A stretch of DNA of 64,000 bases from Glaciihabitans sp. Its GTDB lineage: Bacteria > Actinomycetota > Actinomycetes > Actinomycetales > Microbacteriaceae. The stretch spans positions 327,725 through 391,724 of the forward strand of contig JAODBD010000009.1 of the NCBI GenBank assembly GCA_025463785.1. Direction: 5' to 3'. The notes beneath the pieces were generated by a model. That model had not been told where the DNA came from. It did not search any database and saw only the letters and a program-made list of their open reading frames with translations. Below are positions 51,996-60,664 of the stretch, one piece after another. Positions within the stretch are counted from its first letter, which is position 1; every line of letters starts with the position of its first letter. The position numbers and the translations under genes were made by a program.

Positions 51996-52520
51996 TCAGG
52001 CGCTGGGTTTACCGGCGTTCTGCACTCCGAGCGCTTCGAGGATTCGATCGGGCCGACGCGTACTGACCAACCAGTACGGTGTCGGGTCGTCCGGATCGTC
52101 GAGCACGAGCAATAACATCGGGCCGACCCAGGCCCGGTGCTGAACGTAGGCGGCGGGGTCGAGTTGTCGGCCCAGCGCCGCGCTTTTCGCGCTGGTGGGC
52201 ACGCCCGCGGCACGCGCCACGAAGGTGGCGGGCAGATGTGCGGTATCGATGCGCAGCTCCGGCGTGCCGTCCGCGTCGCGGGCCACCTCCACCCGATGCC
52301 GGGACATCCACAGCAGCACCCACACGGGTATCGGGAACAAGAGCACGTAGGGCAGCCAGGCCCGGACACCCGGTGCGCCCATGTGGATTTCGGCTGCCAG
52401 CAATCCGGTCACTGCCAAACCTACGGGCCACCACCACAGTGGCACCCAGAGGCGCTCGGAGTAGAGGGGCGTGGTCTGCTGCTGAGGTTCCATGGTCACC
52501 TGAGGGGGCTGGTCGGACAC
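51996..52520 (-). CDS. DUF3093 membrane protein
   Basis: This 174-residue protein has two membrane helices (about residues 28-45 and 52-72) after a short N-terminal tail with YSERLWVPLWWW, the family hallmark. A cytosolic domain follows with VARAAGVP, GRQLDPAAYVQHRAWVGPMLLL in parts, and DPTPYWLVSTRRPDRIL near the end. It corresponds to Rv2698. Function is unknown. It is divergent from dut with 52 bases between the starts. Confidence 0.9.
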   Translation of the reverse strand: MSDQPPQVTMEPQQQTTPLYSERLWVPLWWWPVGLAVTGLLAAEIHMGAPGVRAWLPYVLLFPIPVWVLLWMSRHRVEVARDADGTPELRIDTAHLPATFVARAAGVPTSAKSAALGRQLDPAAYVQHRAWVGPMLLLVLDDPDDPTPYWLVSTRRPDRILEALGVQNAGKPSA

Positions 52521-52572
52521 GACATCAGACTAGGTCAATGGCTGCGGGGGTGAACGCGTAGGCTCGGCCGAC

Positions 52573-53046
52573 GTGACCGGTATTCCTCCAATTCCCCTGC
52601 TGCGGCTCGATCCCGCGATGCCTGTACCCACGCGCGCCCACGAGGGTGACGCCGGGGTGGATCTGTGCACCACCGAGGACGTCATCATCGAACCGGGGGA
52701 GCGGGTGCTGGTTGGTACCGGCATCGCGGTAGCCCTCCCGATCGGGACGGTCGGTCTCATCCATCCCAGGTCCGGCCTGGCCGCGAAGACGGGCCTGTCC
52801 GTCGTCAACACCCCCGGCACGGTCGATGCCGGCTATCGAGGCGAGATCAAGGTCTGCCTGATCAATCACGATCTGCGCACTCCGATCGAGCTCCGGCGCG
52901 GTGACCGCATCGCCCAGCTGCTGGTGCAGCGGGTGGAGCTGGTCGACTTCGTCGAGGTGGACAATCTCGACGAAACCCAGCGTGGCGCTGGAGGATACGG
53001 ATCCAGCGGTGGGCACGCCAGCCTGGTGGCCGGCAAGGAGGCATGA
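52573..53046 (+). CDS. dut: Deoxyuridine 5'-triphosphate nucleotidohydrolase
   Basis: This 157-residue trimeric dUTPase hydrolyses dUTP to dUMP and keeps uracil out of DNA. All five motifs are visible: DAGVDL, PRSGLA, the motif 3 segment [13 protein letters not shown] with the catalytic Asp and uracil-binding Tyr, [10 protein letters not shown], and the flexible C-terminal [10 protein letters not shown]. In motif 5 Tyr replaces the usual Phe. The actinobacterial insert before the C-terminus is short. Synteny equals Rv2697c. GTG start at 52573. Confidence 0.97.
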   Translation: MTGIPPIPLLRLDPAMPVPTRAHEGDAGVDLCTTEDVIIEPGERVLVGTGIAVALPIGTVGLIHPRSGLAAKTGLSVVNTPGTVDAGYRGEIKVCLINHDLRTPIELRRGDRIAQLLVQRVELVDFVEVDNLDETQRGAGGYGSSGGHASLVAGKEA

Positions 53047-53924
53047 CGATGTTCGGACGCAAGAAGCGCAACGGTGACTCCGGCGACGCTGCCCCGTATG
53101 ACGACGAGTACACCGAGTACGACGAATACGACGACGAAGAGGCCGAGTACGAGGAGGAAGCCGAATACGAGGCCGCCGTCGCGTACGACGAATCCGATGA
53201 GGACACCGGAGAATTCCCCGTGGTCGCGGGCGAGCGCACCGGCCCGTACAACTACGAGGACGTCGTCGATCAGATCGAGAGCATCGGCGAGCAGCGGCTG
53301 GATCTGGGTTCGGTCATCGTGCCGGTCCCGCCGGGTGGGCAACTGCAGGTCGAGATGACGCCGGAGGGCGCGCCGCAGGCGGTGCATCTGGCCACCGAGC
53401 ACGGCCGCATCACGGTCGCCGCGTATGCCGCTCCCAAGTCGCCGGGCCAATGGCGTTCGGTGGCAGCGGATCTGGCGGAGACGCTGCGCAAGGACGGCGC
53501 CCAGGTGTCGGTGCAGAACGGCCCGTGGGGCCGGGAGCTGCATGCCGTCACCGAGGGTGCGGATCTGCGCTTCATCGGCGTGGACGGCTACCGCTGGATG
53601 GTCCGCCTGGTGGCCGCCGGTCCCAGTGGCGCTGCCACCGACGGCACCGCCCTGGTGGCCGCTGCCCGTGCCATCCTCGGTGAGACCGTGGTGCGCCGCG
53701 GAGACGAGCCGCTACCGGTGCGGGAGCCCCTTCCGGTAGTCCTACCCCAGGAGCTCGCCGATCAGCTCGCAGCGGCCCATCAGCAGCAGCTGGACGCACA
53801 GCAGCAGGCGGTGGCCGCGCAGCTGGCCGCCGTGCAGGGTGGCCCGCAGCCGATCCAGACTGCGGATGGCGAACCGCGTCGCGGCGCGGAGGGTTCCGCG
53901 ATGCAGCAGCTGGGTCTCAACTAG
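53043..53924 (+). CDS. DUF3710 protein
   Basis: This 293-residue protein corresponds to Rv2696c. The first 60 residues are very acidic and Tyr-rich ([20 protein letters not shown]) and likely disordered. A DUF3710 domain follows (about residues 75-235), with [25 protein letters not shown] and a Gln/Ala-rich tail ([17 protein letters not shown]). The ATG at 53043 is only two bases after AAGGAGG; the in-frame ATG at 53049 (MFGRKK) is better spaced and may be the true start. Dut overlap suggests cotranscription. Function unknown. Confidence 0.9.
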   Translation: MTMFGRKKRNGDSGDAAPYDDEYTEYDEYDDEEAEYEEEAEYEAAVAYDESDEDTGEFPVVAGERTGPYNYEDVVDQIESIGEQRLDLGSVIVPVPPGGQLQVEMTPEGAPQAVHLATEHGRITVAAYAAPKSPGQWRSVAADLAETLRKDGAQVSVQNGPWGRELHAVTEGADLRFIGVDGYRWMVRLVAAGPSGAATDGTALVAAARAILGETVVRRGDEPLPVREPLPVVLPQELADQLAAAHQQQLDAQQQAVAAQLAAVQGGPQPIQTADGEPRRGAEGSAMQQLGLN

Positions 53925-53950
53925 CGCCTGGCCTGCCACAGCCATAACGA

Positions 53951-53999
53951 CAAACGACCTTTGCACCGCCCGCTTTCGGGGAGGTGCGAAGGTCGTTTG
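53951..53999 (+). terminator. Bidirectional intrinsic terminator
   Basis: A 17-base stem with one wobble (CAAACGACCTTTGCACC at 53951-53967 and 53983-53999) encloses a loop that itself can pair (CCCG/CGGG). It lies between the DUF3710 gene and the convergent hydrolase gene. Confidence 0.85.
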
Positions 54000-54092
54000 C
54001 TGTCTGCGTGATTCGAGGTGCTGCGAATTGTTGTTCGGTGATCCGAGGATGCGGCGACCTGGGTGGTGTGGTGCTTCGGCGGCTCGGATGCT

Positions 54093-54809
54093 TCAGGGTG
54101 TGGTGATGTGCCGGGCGAACAGCGCCCGAATGCCGCGCTCGCCCAGGATCGCCGGGTCCGCGCCCAGCTCGTCGAGCGTGATGCGGTGCAGTTCACCGTG
54201 GGGGATCAGCTCGGCCCACTGCTCCGCCACCGCGAAGGGGTGCACGGGATCGTCGATCGCGCCGACGATCGATACCGGCACTGTGACATTCGTCAAGAAT
54301 TCGGCCTCGGGCCAGCGGTAGGCGGCGGCCTCCTCCAGCGCCTCGGGCAACTGCGGCCACTGTGACCGCCAGGAGCGGGTGAGCGCCTCGGCCAGCCAGG
54401 CCGGACTCGAGGCCCGCATGCGGTCGATCATCGCGTCGATGCCGTCCGCCCGCAGCTGCGCCGCCGTGGCCGCGGCACTGAGCGCGGCCGGGCAGCCGGT
54501 GGTGTCGGCCCCGGTCCAGGCGGGCAGCGCGGCCACCACGCCGTACACGGAATCGGGATGCCGGGCGGCCCAGTCGACCGCGACCGCCGCGCCGAGCGAA
54601 ATTCCGGCAATGAGCACCGGCCCGGACCGGGCGGCTGCTTCGAGGGCCGCCTGATAGCTCGCGATGACCCGCTGCGGGTCCGGGTCCACCGCGTGGAGCG
54701 GGAGATCCATTGCCGCGCAAGCGGATCCGAAGGCCCGAGCGGCGAAGTGCGCATCGGAGCCGGTTCCGGGCAGGGCGACGGCGACCGCCGGACGTGAGAG
54801 ATCTGGCAC
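54093..54809 (-). CDS. Alpha/beta hydrolase (Rv2695-like)
   Basis: This 238-residue serine hydrolase fold has the strand VAVALPGTGSD, the nucleophile elbow GISLGAA, and a late IVGAIDDPVHPF acid loop. The His should be in the C-terminal ELHRITLDELGADP region. It is the positional equivalent of Rv2695, of unknown substrate. The GTG at 54809 fits the family start; the frame stays open on the minus strand to 55103 but this is the shadow of the neighbouring gene. It converges with DUF3710. Confidence 0.87.
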   Translation of the reverse strand: MPDLSRPAVAVALPGTGSDAHFAARAFGSACAAMDLPLHAVDPDPQRVIASYQAALEAAARSGPVLIAGISLGAAVAVDWAARHPDSVYGVVAALPAWTGADTTGCPAALSAAATAAQLRADGIDAMIDRMRASSPAWLAEALTRSWRSQWPQLPEALEEAAAYRWPEAEFLTNVTVPVSIVGAIDDPVHPFAVAEQWAELIPHGELHRITLDELGADPAILGERGIRALFARHITTP

Positions 54810-54967
54810 CCGCCGAGCGTACTGGGACGGGCGCGCGTGGCGAGGGCAGGCCGTCACCTCTACAGTGGCGGGGTGTACGCCGCGCCCAAGTGGGAAACCT
54901 ACGAGGTATGCGGAAAGAAGAACGACGTGAGACCCACGCCGTATGGCTCTACAGGAGAGCGTGCGAG

Positions 54968-55360
54968 ATGCCATCCTCGGGTGGGAAGGAAGCCCCGTCA
55001 GGCTATTTCCGGCGATTGAGCCGGCGCCTGACGGAGGATCTGGATCGTTTGGATGCCGAGGAACTCGCCGAGACGTCTGAGGCGTCCGGCGCGTGCCACG
55101 CATCGCAGTGTCGTCGCGGTGAGGAAGTCACCATGCTGGGTCGCCTGCGCAGTGTCGAGGCCTGCCCCAAATCGGCAGGCGCCGAGGTGGAGGCGGAGTT
55201 CTTCGACGGCACCGACAGTGTGGCGCTGGTCTTCATCGGCAGGCGGCGCATCCCCGGGATCGAGCCGGGTCGTCGTATCCTGGTCCGCGGCCGCGTCGGT
55301 GAACGTGACGGCGGAAAGGTCATCTACAACCCCTACTACGAACTGCGTGAGAACTCCTGA
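54968..55360 (+). CDS. OB-fold nucleic-acid-binding protein (Rv2694c-like)
   Basis: This 130-residue protein has a basic N-terminal helix (GYFRRLSRRLTEDLDRLDAEEL) and an OB-fold of the tRNA_anti/RecG-wedge type: VTMLGRLRSV, EAEFFDGTDSVALVFIGRRRIPGI in parts, and GRRILVRGRVGERDGGKVIYNP. Such domains bind single-stranded nucleic acid. It matches Rv2694c by position and size. The ATG at 54968 has no strong ribosome site; the upstream open frame is antisense to the hydrolase gene and unlikely to be used. It lies 5 bases before the DUF3159 gene. Confidence 0.87.
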   Translation: MPSSGGKEAPSGYFRRLSRRLTEDLDRLDAEELAETSEASGACHASQCRRGEEVTMLGRLRSVEACPKSAGAEVEAEFFDGTDSVALVFIGRRRIPGIEPGRRILVRGRVGERDGGKVIYNPYYELRENS

Positions 55361-55365
55361 CTCCT

Positions 55366-56148
55366 ATGGCGATACCCAGCAGCAATGACGACGGCCGCGT
55401 GTCCGACGGCACGTATGGCACGGCCCCCGGCGAGCTGGAGGACGCCTTCGAGGCGGAGCTGGCGGCCAGGGAGGAAGACCTCGCCCATTCCTTCGCCGAA
55501 GAGATCGAGGAGGAACGGGAAGCGGAGGTCGAGCAGACCTTGCTGGAGCAGCTGGGTGGCTTCAGTGGCCTGATCTACTCCTCGCTGCCGGTGCTGGTGT
55601 TCGTGCCGGTGAATTCGCTGCGCGGGCTCACCACCGCCATCTGGGCGGCCCTGGGCGTGGCCACCGCGATCCTGATCTGGCGTCTGGTGCGGCGCGGCCC
55701 GATCCAGCCGGCCATTTCCGGATTCCTCGGTGTGGGCATCTGCGCGCTCATCGCCTACCGGATGGGTGAGGCCAAGGGCTTCTTCCTGTTCGGCATCTAC
55801 GCGAGCCTGATCTACGGCGGCGCGTTCCTGATTTCGCTGCTGGTGCGCTGGCCGCTCGCGGGTGTCATCTGGGGTGTGCTGAACGGGCACGGCACCGAGT
55901 GGCGTTCCGATCGCCGTGCGATGCGCCTCTACGATCTGGCCACCGCGGTGTGGGCGATCGTGTTCCTGGCCCGCTACCTGGTGCAGAACCACCTCTACGA
56001 CTCCAACAGCACCGGTCTGCTGGCGGTGGCGCGCTTGGCCATGGGCTGGCCGCTGACCGCGGTGGCGCTGGTGGCCACGGTGTGGGCGGTGCGCAAGGCC
56101 GGGCATATGCCCGCCTCGAAGACGACCACCGAGAACGCCCAGAACTGA
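55366..56148 (+). CDS. DUF3159 membrane protein
   Basis: This 260-residue protein has a 60-residue acidic N-terminus and about five membrane helices. The DUF3159 pattern is visible: LIYSSLPVLVFVPVN, ALGVATAILIWRLVRRGPIQPAISGFLGVGICALIAYR in parts, then YFLFGI-like GFFLFGIYASLIYGGAF, and WRSDRRAMRLYDLATAVW. It corresponds to Rv2693c. Function is unknown. It is coupled to the OB-fold gene (5-base gap) and is followed by the sigma gene after 180 bases. Confidence 0.92.
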   Translation: MAIPSSNDDGRVSDGTYGTAPGELEDAFEAELAAREEDLAHSFAEEIEEEREAEVEQTLLEQLGGFSGLIYSSLPVLVFVPVNSLRGLTTAIWAALGVATAILIWRLVRRGPIQPAISGFLGVGICALIAYRMGEAKGFFLFGIYASLIYGGAFLISLLVRWPLAGVIWGVLNGHGTEWRSDRRAMRLYDLATAVWAIVFLARYLVQNHLYDSNSTGLLAVARLAMGWPLTAVALVATVWAVRKAGHMPASKTTTENAQN

Positions 56149-56328
56149 GTCCTGCCTGCGACGGTGCCGAGTTCACTCGGCGCCTTATCGCTCTAAAACG
56201 CTGTCGCGTAAACACCTTCGGGGCGATTCGGGGGTGACAGGGGGTGACCAACCCACCCCTGGGGTGCCTATTTCGGCGGCTCTGATCCACGCACGATCGT
56301 TGTATAACGAACGGCGAAAGGATCCGAG

Positions 56329-57027
56329 TTGAGCACCGACGGCAAGGCAGTGGCATCGCAGGACCGTGGCGAGGGGCTCGGCGCGGCGGTGCAGACAACG
56401 GCCGCGCGCCGGCATTCGGCGGGGCGGGGAACCAAGGGCAGTACCGCGGCGACGTCGGAATCCCGGCGTGCGGCAGCGGAACTCGAGAAATTGATTGCTC
56501 CGGCGGCGGCCGGCGACAAGGCGGCGGTGACCGAGATCCTCCGGATCGTCTACCCGCTGGTGCGGCGCTATTGCGCGGCGCGCATAGGTGGCGCGGGTCA
56601 TCTGCATGTGACGGCAGATGATGTGGCACAGGAGGTTTGCCTGGCCACCGTGCAGGCCATTCCGCGCTACCGGGATCAGGGCAAGTCGTTCCTGGCGTTC
56701 GTGTACGGCATTTCGGCCAATAAGGTCGCCGACGCGTTCCGCCGGGCGCAGCTGCACCCGGCCTATCCGGTCGCGGAATTCCCGGACGCCACCGATACCG
56801 AGGCCGGACCGGAGGAGCGGGCGCTGCAGTCCGAAACCCGTGCCGCCACTCGGGAACTCATGAAGGTGCTGGCGCCCACCCACCGCGAGGTGCTGGTGAT
56901 GCGCATCGTGCTGGGCTGGACGGCCGCGGAGACCGCCGAGGCCATCGGGACCAGTCCGGGCGTGGTGCGGGTGATGCAGCACCGCGCCCTCAACAAGCTG
57001 CGCGCCGAACTCCGGTCGGCGTCGTAG
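56329..57027 (+). CDS. shbA: ECF-type sigma factor, SigD/ShbA-like
   Basis: This 232-residue sigma factor has region 2 (IVYPLVRRYCAARIG, DDVAQEVCLATVQAIPRY in parts, FVYGISANKVADAFRR) and region 4 (LMKVLAPTHREVLVMRIVLGWTAAETAEAIGTSPGVVRVMQHRALNKLRAEL), preceded by a 50-residue basic, disordered extension. It resembles mycobacterial SigD and Streptomyces ShbA; ShbA drives the principal sigma gene hrdB. The TTG at 56329 is chosen because GAAAGGA stands about 6 bases before it. Its presence only 8 kb from sigA suggests regulation of that gene, but this is inference. Confidence 0.88.
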   Translation: MSTDGKAVASQDRGEGLGAAVQTTAARRHSAGRGTKGSTAATSESRRAAAELEKLIAPAAAGDKAAVTEILRIVYPLVRRYCAARIGGAGHLHVTADDVAQEVCLATVQAIPRYRDQGKSFLAFVYGISANKVADAFRRAQLHPAYPVAEFPDATDTEAGPEERALQSETRAATRELMKVLAPTHREVLVMRIVLGWTAAETAEAIGTSPGVVRVMQHRALNKLRAELRSAS

Positions 57028-57047
57028 TGCGGGAGGGCCGCCCGCAC
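57027..57047 (+). terminator. Hairpin overlapping the sigma-gene stop
   Basis: GTGCGGG (57027-57033) and CCCGCAC (57041-57047) form a 7-base stem with a 7-base loop that begins at the last base of the stop codon. It lies between convergent genes. Confidence 0.55.
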
Positions 57048-57055
57048 CGGCCATA

Positions 57056-57745
57056 TCAGGCGGTTGCGCCGATCGGGTTGCCGAAACCGTTGACGCCGAG
57101 GGCTTTCCGAAGATCGTCCTCGGCTTCGACGGAGGCGACGAACAGCAGTTCGTCCGAACCCTCCAGCGGATCGTCCGGCTGCGGCACGATGACTCGCCCG
57201 CCGCGCAGAATGGTCACCAGTGCGGCATCGCGCGGCAGCTTCAGCATGCGAACGGCCTTGCCCGCCAACGGCGTATCGGTCGGCAGTGTGATCTCGACCA
57301 GATTGGCCTGGCCCTGACGCAGGGTCATGAGCCGCACCAGATCTCCGACGGACACGGCTTCCTCGACCAGCGAGGCCAGCAGGCGCGGCGTCGAGACGGC
57401 GACATCCACACCCCACGAGGTGTCGAACAGCCACTCGTTGCGCGGATCGTTCACGCGGGCGACCACCCGGCCCACGCCGAATTCGGTCTTGGCGAGCAGT
57501 GCGAACACCAGATTCACCTTGTCGTCGCCGGTGGCGGCGATGACCACGTCATAGGTTTCCAGCCCGGCCTCTTCGAGCGTTTCCAGCTCGCAGGCATCGG
57601 CGTGGATCCACACCGCGGTGGGCGCGCTGACGGGATCGATGTGGTCGAGGCGGCGTTCCAGCAGCATGACCTGGTGGCCGCCGCGCAATAGCTCCTGGGC
57701 GATGGATCGGCCGACAGCGCCGGCGCCCGCAATGGCTACTTTCAT
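57056..57745 (-). CDS. ceoC: TrkA-type K+ regulatory protein (RCK, CeoC)
   Basis: This 229-residue protein has an N-terminal RCK_N domain (MKVAIAGAGAVGRSIAQELL, GDDKVNLVFALLAK, VARVNDPRNEWLF) that binds NAD(H) or a nucleotide, and a C-terminal RCK_C domain (VEITLPTDTPLAGKAV, RGGRVIVPQPDDPLEGSDELLFVAS in parts). It equals Rv2692. With CeoB it should form the cytosolic gating ring of a K+ uptake system. It starts 4 bases after the ceoB stop. Confidence 0.94.
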   Translation of the reverse strand: MKVAIAGAGAVGRSIAQELLRGGHQVMLLERRLDHIDPVSAPTAVWIHADACELETLEEAGLETYDVVIAATGDDKVNLVFALLAKTEFGVGRVVARVNDPRNEWLFDTSWGVDVAVSTPRLLASLVEEAVSVGDLVRLMTLRQGQANLVEITLPTDTPLAGKAVRMLKLPRDAALVTILRGGRVIVPQPDDPLEGSDELLFVASVEAEDDLRKALGVNGFGNPIGATA

Positions 57746-57749
57746 GTGA

Positions 57750-58415
57750 CTAGTCCTCGCTCGCGGGGGGATTTCCGGCCAGTGCGACTGCTTCACCGAC
57801 TGTGCCCGAGGTGGCGGCGATGTACACGGTGTCGTCGGCCTGCATCAGCGTCTTCGCGTTCGGCAGCACGCCCTGGCCGAAGCGGATGAGGAATGCGACG
57901 CGGGCGCCGATGGTGCTCTCCAGCGAGTGCACGGTGCGTCCGTACCACTCTTCGTGCAGTGCGAGTTCGGTGACCGCGACGGTGCCGGTGGGGTCCCGCC
58001 ACGTGGTGGTGGACTGATCGGCCACCAGGGCGCGCAGGAAGCGGTCGGTGGTCCACGGCACGGTGGCGATGGTCGGAATGCCCAGGCGTTCGTACACCGC
58101 GGCGCGCTTGGCATCGTAGATGCGGGCGACCACGCGGTCGATGCCGAAGGTCTCCCGCGCCACCCGCGCGGAGATGATGTTGGAGTTGTCCCCGGAGGAG
58201 ACGGCCGCGAAGGCCTCCGCCCGTTCGATTCCCGCACGGGCCAGCACATCCCGGTCGAATCCGACGCCGGTAATGCACAGGCCCGGGAAGTCGCGGCCCA
58301 GCCGGAGGAAGGCGCTCGAATTCTGATCGATCACCGCGACCTCGTGGCCGATGCGGACCAGGGCGCGAGCCAGCGAGGATCCGACTCGCCCACACCCCAT
58401 GATCACTACGTACAC
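57750..58415 (-). CDS. ceoB: TrkA-type K+ regulatory protein (RCK, CeoB)
   Basis: This 221-residue RCK protein is the partner of CeoC. It shows YVVIMGCGRVGSSLARALV, the acidic VIDQNS at the end of strand 2, GVGFDRDVL, SGDNSNIISARVARETFGI and VARIYDAKRA. A short RCK_C domain ends in TVYIAATSG. The GTG at 58415 corresponds to the usual MRVVVMGCG start; upstream codons lack conservation. It equals Rv2691. The divergent transporter gene begins 260 bases away. Confidence 0.94.
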   Translation of the reverse strand: MYVVIMGCGRVGSSLARALVRIGHEVAVIDQNSSAFLRLGRDFPGLCITGVGFDRDVLARAGIERAEAFAAVSSGDNSNIISARVARETFGIDRVVARIYDAKRAAVYERLGIPTIATVPWTTDRFLRALVADQSTTTWRDPTGTVAVTELALHEEWYGRTVHSLESTIGARVAFLIRFGQGVLPNAKTLMQADDTVYIAATSGTVGEAVALAGNPPASED

Positions 58416-58662
58416 CGTGCGAACCCCATTCCCGAAAACCGTGGTGTGCGGTCTGGTTGCCTGCTTGTCGAAATCACAGCCGGTTGGCAACCGTACCGTT
58501 CGAGTTTTCCCCGAGGCACTTTCCCCCTCTGGTCGGTATTCAAACCGGAATCGGAAAAAGCCCACACTGCGCAGCAGCAGAAACTCACCGTGTTCAGGGG
58601 CCACACTACGGTCCTGGGCGGCAACCTGCCGCGCCGTGGACACGGCAGCGTCCGCGCTCCCT

Positions 58663-58668
58663 TATGCT
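58663..58668 (+). promoter_or_regulatory. -10 element; likely leaderless start of the K+ transporter gene
   Basis: TATGCT lies 7 bases before the GTG at 58676, so the transcript would begin at or very near the start codon. A ydaO-type (cyclic di-AMP) riboswitch was looked for in the 260-base region and not recognised. Confidence 0.35.
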
Positions 58669-58675
58669 CACCAAA

Positions 58676-60664
58676 GTGTCGAAGTTGACGACGGCCGCCA
58701 AGCGCATGCTGGTTGGCCGCCCATTCCGTAGTGATTCCCTGGGCCACACGCTGCTGCCCAAACGGATCGCACTCCCGGTCTTCGCCTCCGATGCTTTGTC
58801 ATCGGTGGCTTATGCACCCGAGGAAATCTTTCTGGTGCTGTCGGTGGCCGGGCTCTCGGCGTATACCTATGCGCCGTGGGTCGGTTTGGTGGTTGCCCTG
58901 GTGATGGCGGTGGTGGTTGCCAGCTACCGGCAGAATGTGCACGCCTATCCGTCGGGCGGCGGCGACTACGAGGTCGCCACCAAGAACCTGGGACCCACCG
59001 CGGGACTGATCGTCGGCAGCGCGCTGCTGGTGGATTATGTGCTCACGGTGGCGGTATCGATTTCCTCGGCGGCCTCCAATATCGGGTCGGCATTGCCGTT
59101 CGTCTCGACGCACAAGGTGTTGTTCGCGGTCGCGGCCATCGTGATCCTCACCGCCATGAATCTGCGCGGCGTCCGGGAATCGGGGACGATGTTCGCAATT
59201 CCCGTCTACGCCTTCATGATCGGAATGTTCGTCATGCTGGTCTGGGGGTTCATCCGGATCGCGGTGCTCGGCCAGCAGGTGCACGCGGAGTCCTACGGGT
59301 TCGGCTTGAAGGCCGAGGAAGCGCACCTGCTCGGTATTCCGCTGGTATTCCTCATCGCCCGCGCCTTCTCCTCCGGCTGTGCCGCATTGACGGGTGTGGA
59401 GGCCATCAGCAACGGGGTGCCGGCCTTCCGGAAGCCCAAGTCGCGCAATGCCGCGACGACGCTGCTGTTGCTGGGCAGTATCGCGATCACCATGTTCATG
59501 GGCATGATCGTGCTCACCCAGAAGGTCGGCGTGGTGTACGCGCAGCGCACTACAGACCTGACCGGCGCGCCGGACGGATACGAGCAGAAGACGCTCGTCG
59601 CGCAGCTCGCGGGTGCGGTGTTCCACGGCTTCCCGGTCGGGTTCTACTTCATCACCACCGCCACCGCGTTGATCCTGGTGCTGGCCGCCAACACCGCGTT
59701 CAACGGCTTCCCGGTACTGGGCTCGATCCTGGCGCAGGACCGTTATCTGCCGCGCCAGTTGCACACCCGAGGCGACCGGTTGGCCTTCAGCAACGGCATC
59801 ATCTTCCTGGCCGGCGCGGCCATCGCCTTCGTGGTGATGTTCGGCGCCGAGGTGACCCGCCTCATCCAGCTCTACATTGTCGGCGTCTTCGTATCGTTCG
59901 TGCTCAGCCAGACCGGCATGCTGCGGCACTGGACGCGACTGCTGCGCACCGAGACCGATCCGGCGCAGCGCTCGCGCATGAAGCGGTCCCGGGTGATCAA
60001 TGCGGTCGGCCTCAGCATGACGGCAGCCGTGCTGGTGATCGTGCTCGTCACCAAGTTCCTGGCGGGCGCCTGGATCGCGATTGTCACCATGGCCGCCATC
60101 TTCGGCATCATGAAGCTCATTCGCCGCCACTACGACACCGTGTCCAGAGAACTGGACGAGACCGAATGGGATGGTGTGCTGCCCAGCCGCACCCACTCCA
60201 TCGTGCTGGTGTCGAAACTGCATCTACCGACCAAGCGGGCCATCGCCTATGCCCGTGCCACACGACCCGACACCATCGAGGCCATTACCGTGAACGTCGA
60301 CGAACCAGACACCCGGGCGTTGGTGCGGGAATGGGAGCGCAGCGACATTTCGGTGCCGCTCAAGGTGATCGAATCCCCCTACCGTGAAATCACCAAGCCG
60401 GTGGTCGATTACGTGAAGCGGGTCCGCAAGGATTCCCCGCGCGATGTGGTGACCGTGTTCATCCCCGAATACGTGGTCGGCCACTGGTGGGAGCAGTTGC
60501 TGCACAACCAGAGTGCGCTGCGCCTGAAGGGCCGCCTGCTGTTCGAGCCGGGTGTGATGGTGACCTCGGTGCCGTGGCAGCTGAGTTCCTCCGCCAAGGC
60601 CCGCGCGGGCCGTGAAGTGAACGCGCCCGGTTCGGTGCGCCGCGGTTTCGGAGACGAATCATGA
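58676..60664 (+). CDS. APC-superfamily K+ transporter, KimA-like
   Basis: This 662-residue protein has about 12 membrane helices and a 170-residue cytosolic C-terminal domain. APC features are PVFASDALSSVAYAPEEIF in TM1, GGGDYEVATKNLG, and SGCAALTGVEAISNGVPAFRKPKSRNA in TM6 to the following loop (shortened). It is the homologue of Rv2690c and resembles B. subtilis KimA (YdaO), a K+/H+ symporter regulated by cyclic di-AMP. The GTG at 58676 gives MSKLTTAAKRMLVGRPF as in relatives; an ATG 12 bases earlier would overlap the -10. The divergent ceoBC genes probably encode its cytosolic regulators. Confidence 0.92.
   Translation: MSKLTTAAKRMLVGRPFRSDSLGHTLLPKRIALPVFASDALSSVAYAPEEIFLVLSVAGLSAYTYAPWVGLVVALVMAVVVASYRQNVHAYPSGGGDYEVATKNLGPTAGLIVGSALLVDYVLTVAVSISSAASNIGSALPFVSTHKVLFAVAAIVILTAMNLRGVRESGTMFAIPVYAFMIGMFVMLVWGFIRIAVLGQQVHAESYGFGLKAEEAHLLGIPLVFLIARAFSSGCAALTGVEAISNGVPAFRKPKSRNAATTLLLLGSIAITMFMGMIVLTQKVGVVYAQRTTDLTGAPDGYEQKTLVAQLAGAVFHGFPVGFYFITTATALILVLAANTAFNGFPVLGSILAQDRYLPRQLHTRGDRLAFSNGIIFLAGAAIAFVVMFGAEVTRLIQLYIVGVFVSFVLSQTGMLRHWTRLLRTETDPAQRSRMKRSRVINAVGLSMTAAVLVIVLVTKFLAGAWIAIVTMAAIFGIMKLIRRHYDTVSRELDETEWDGVLPSRTHSIVLVSKLHLPTKRAIAYARATRPDTIEAITVNVDEPDTRALVREWERSDISVPLKVIESPYREITKPVVDYVKRVRKDSPRDVVTVFIPEYVVGHWWEQLLHNQSALRLKGRLLFEPGVMVTSVPWQLSSSAKARAGREVNAPGSVRRGFGDES

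Noticed and set aside
58416..58663. Possible ydaO-type (cyclic di-AMP) riboswitch before the KimA-like gene
   Set aside because: The conserved core of that riboswitch was not recognisable, and the gene seems to be leaderless.
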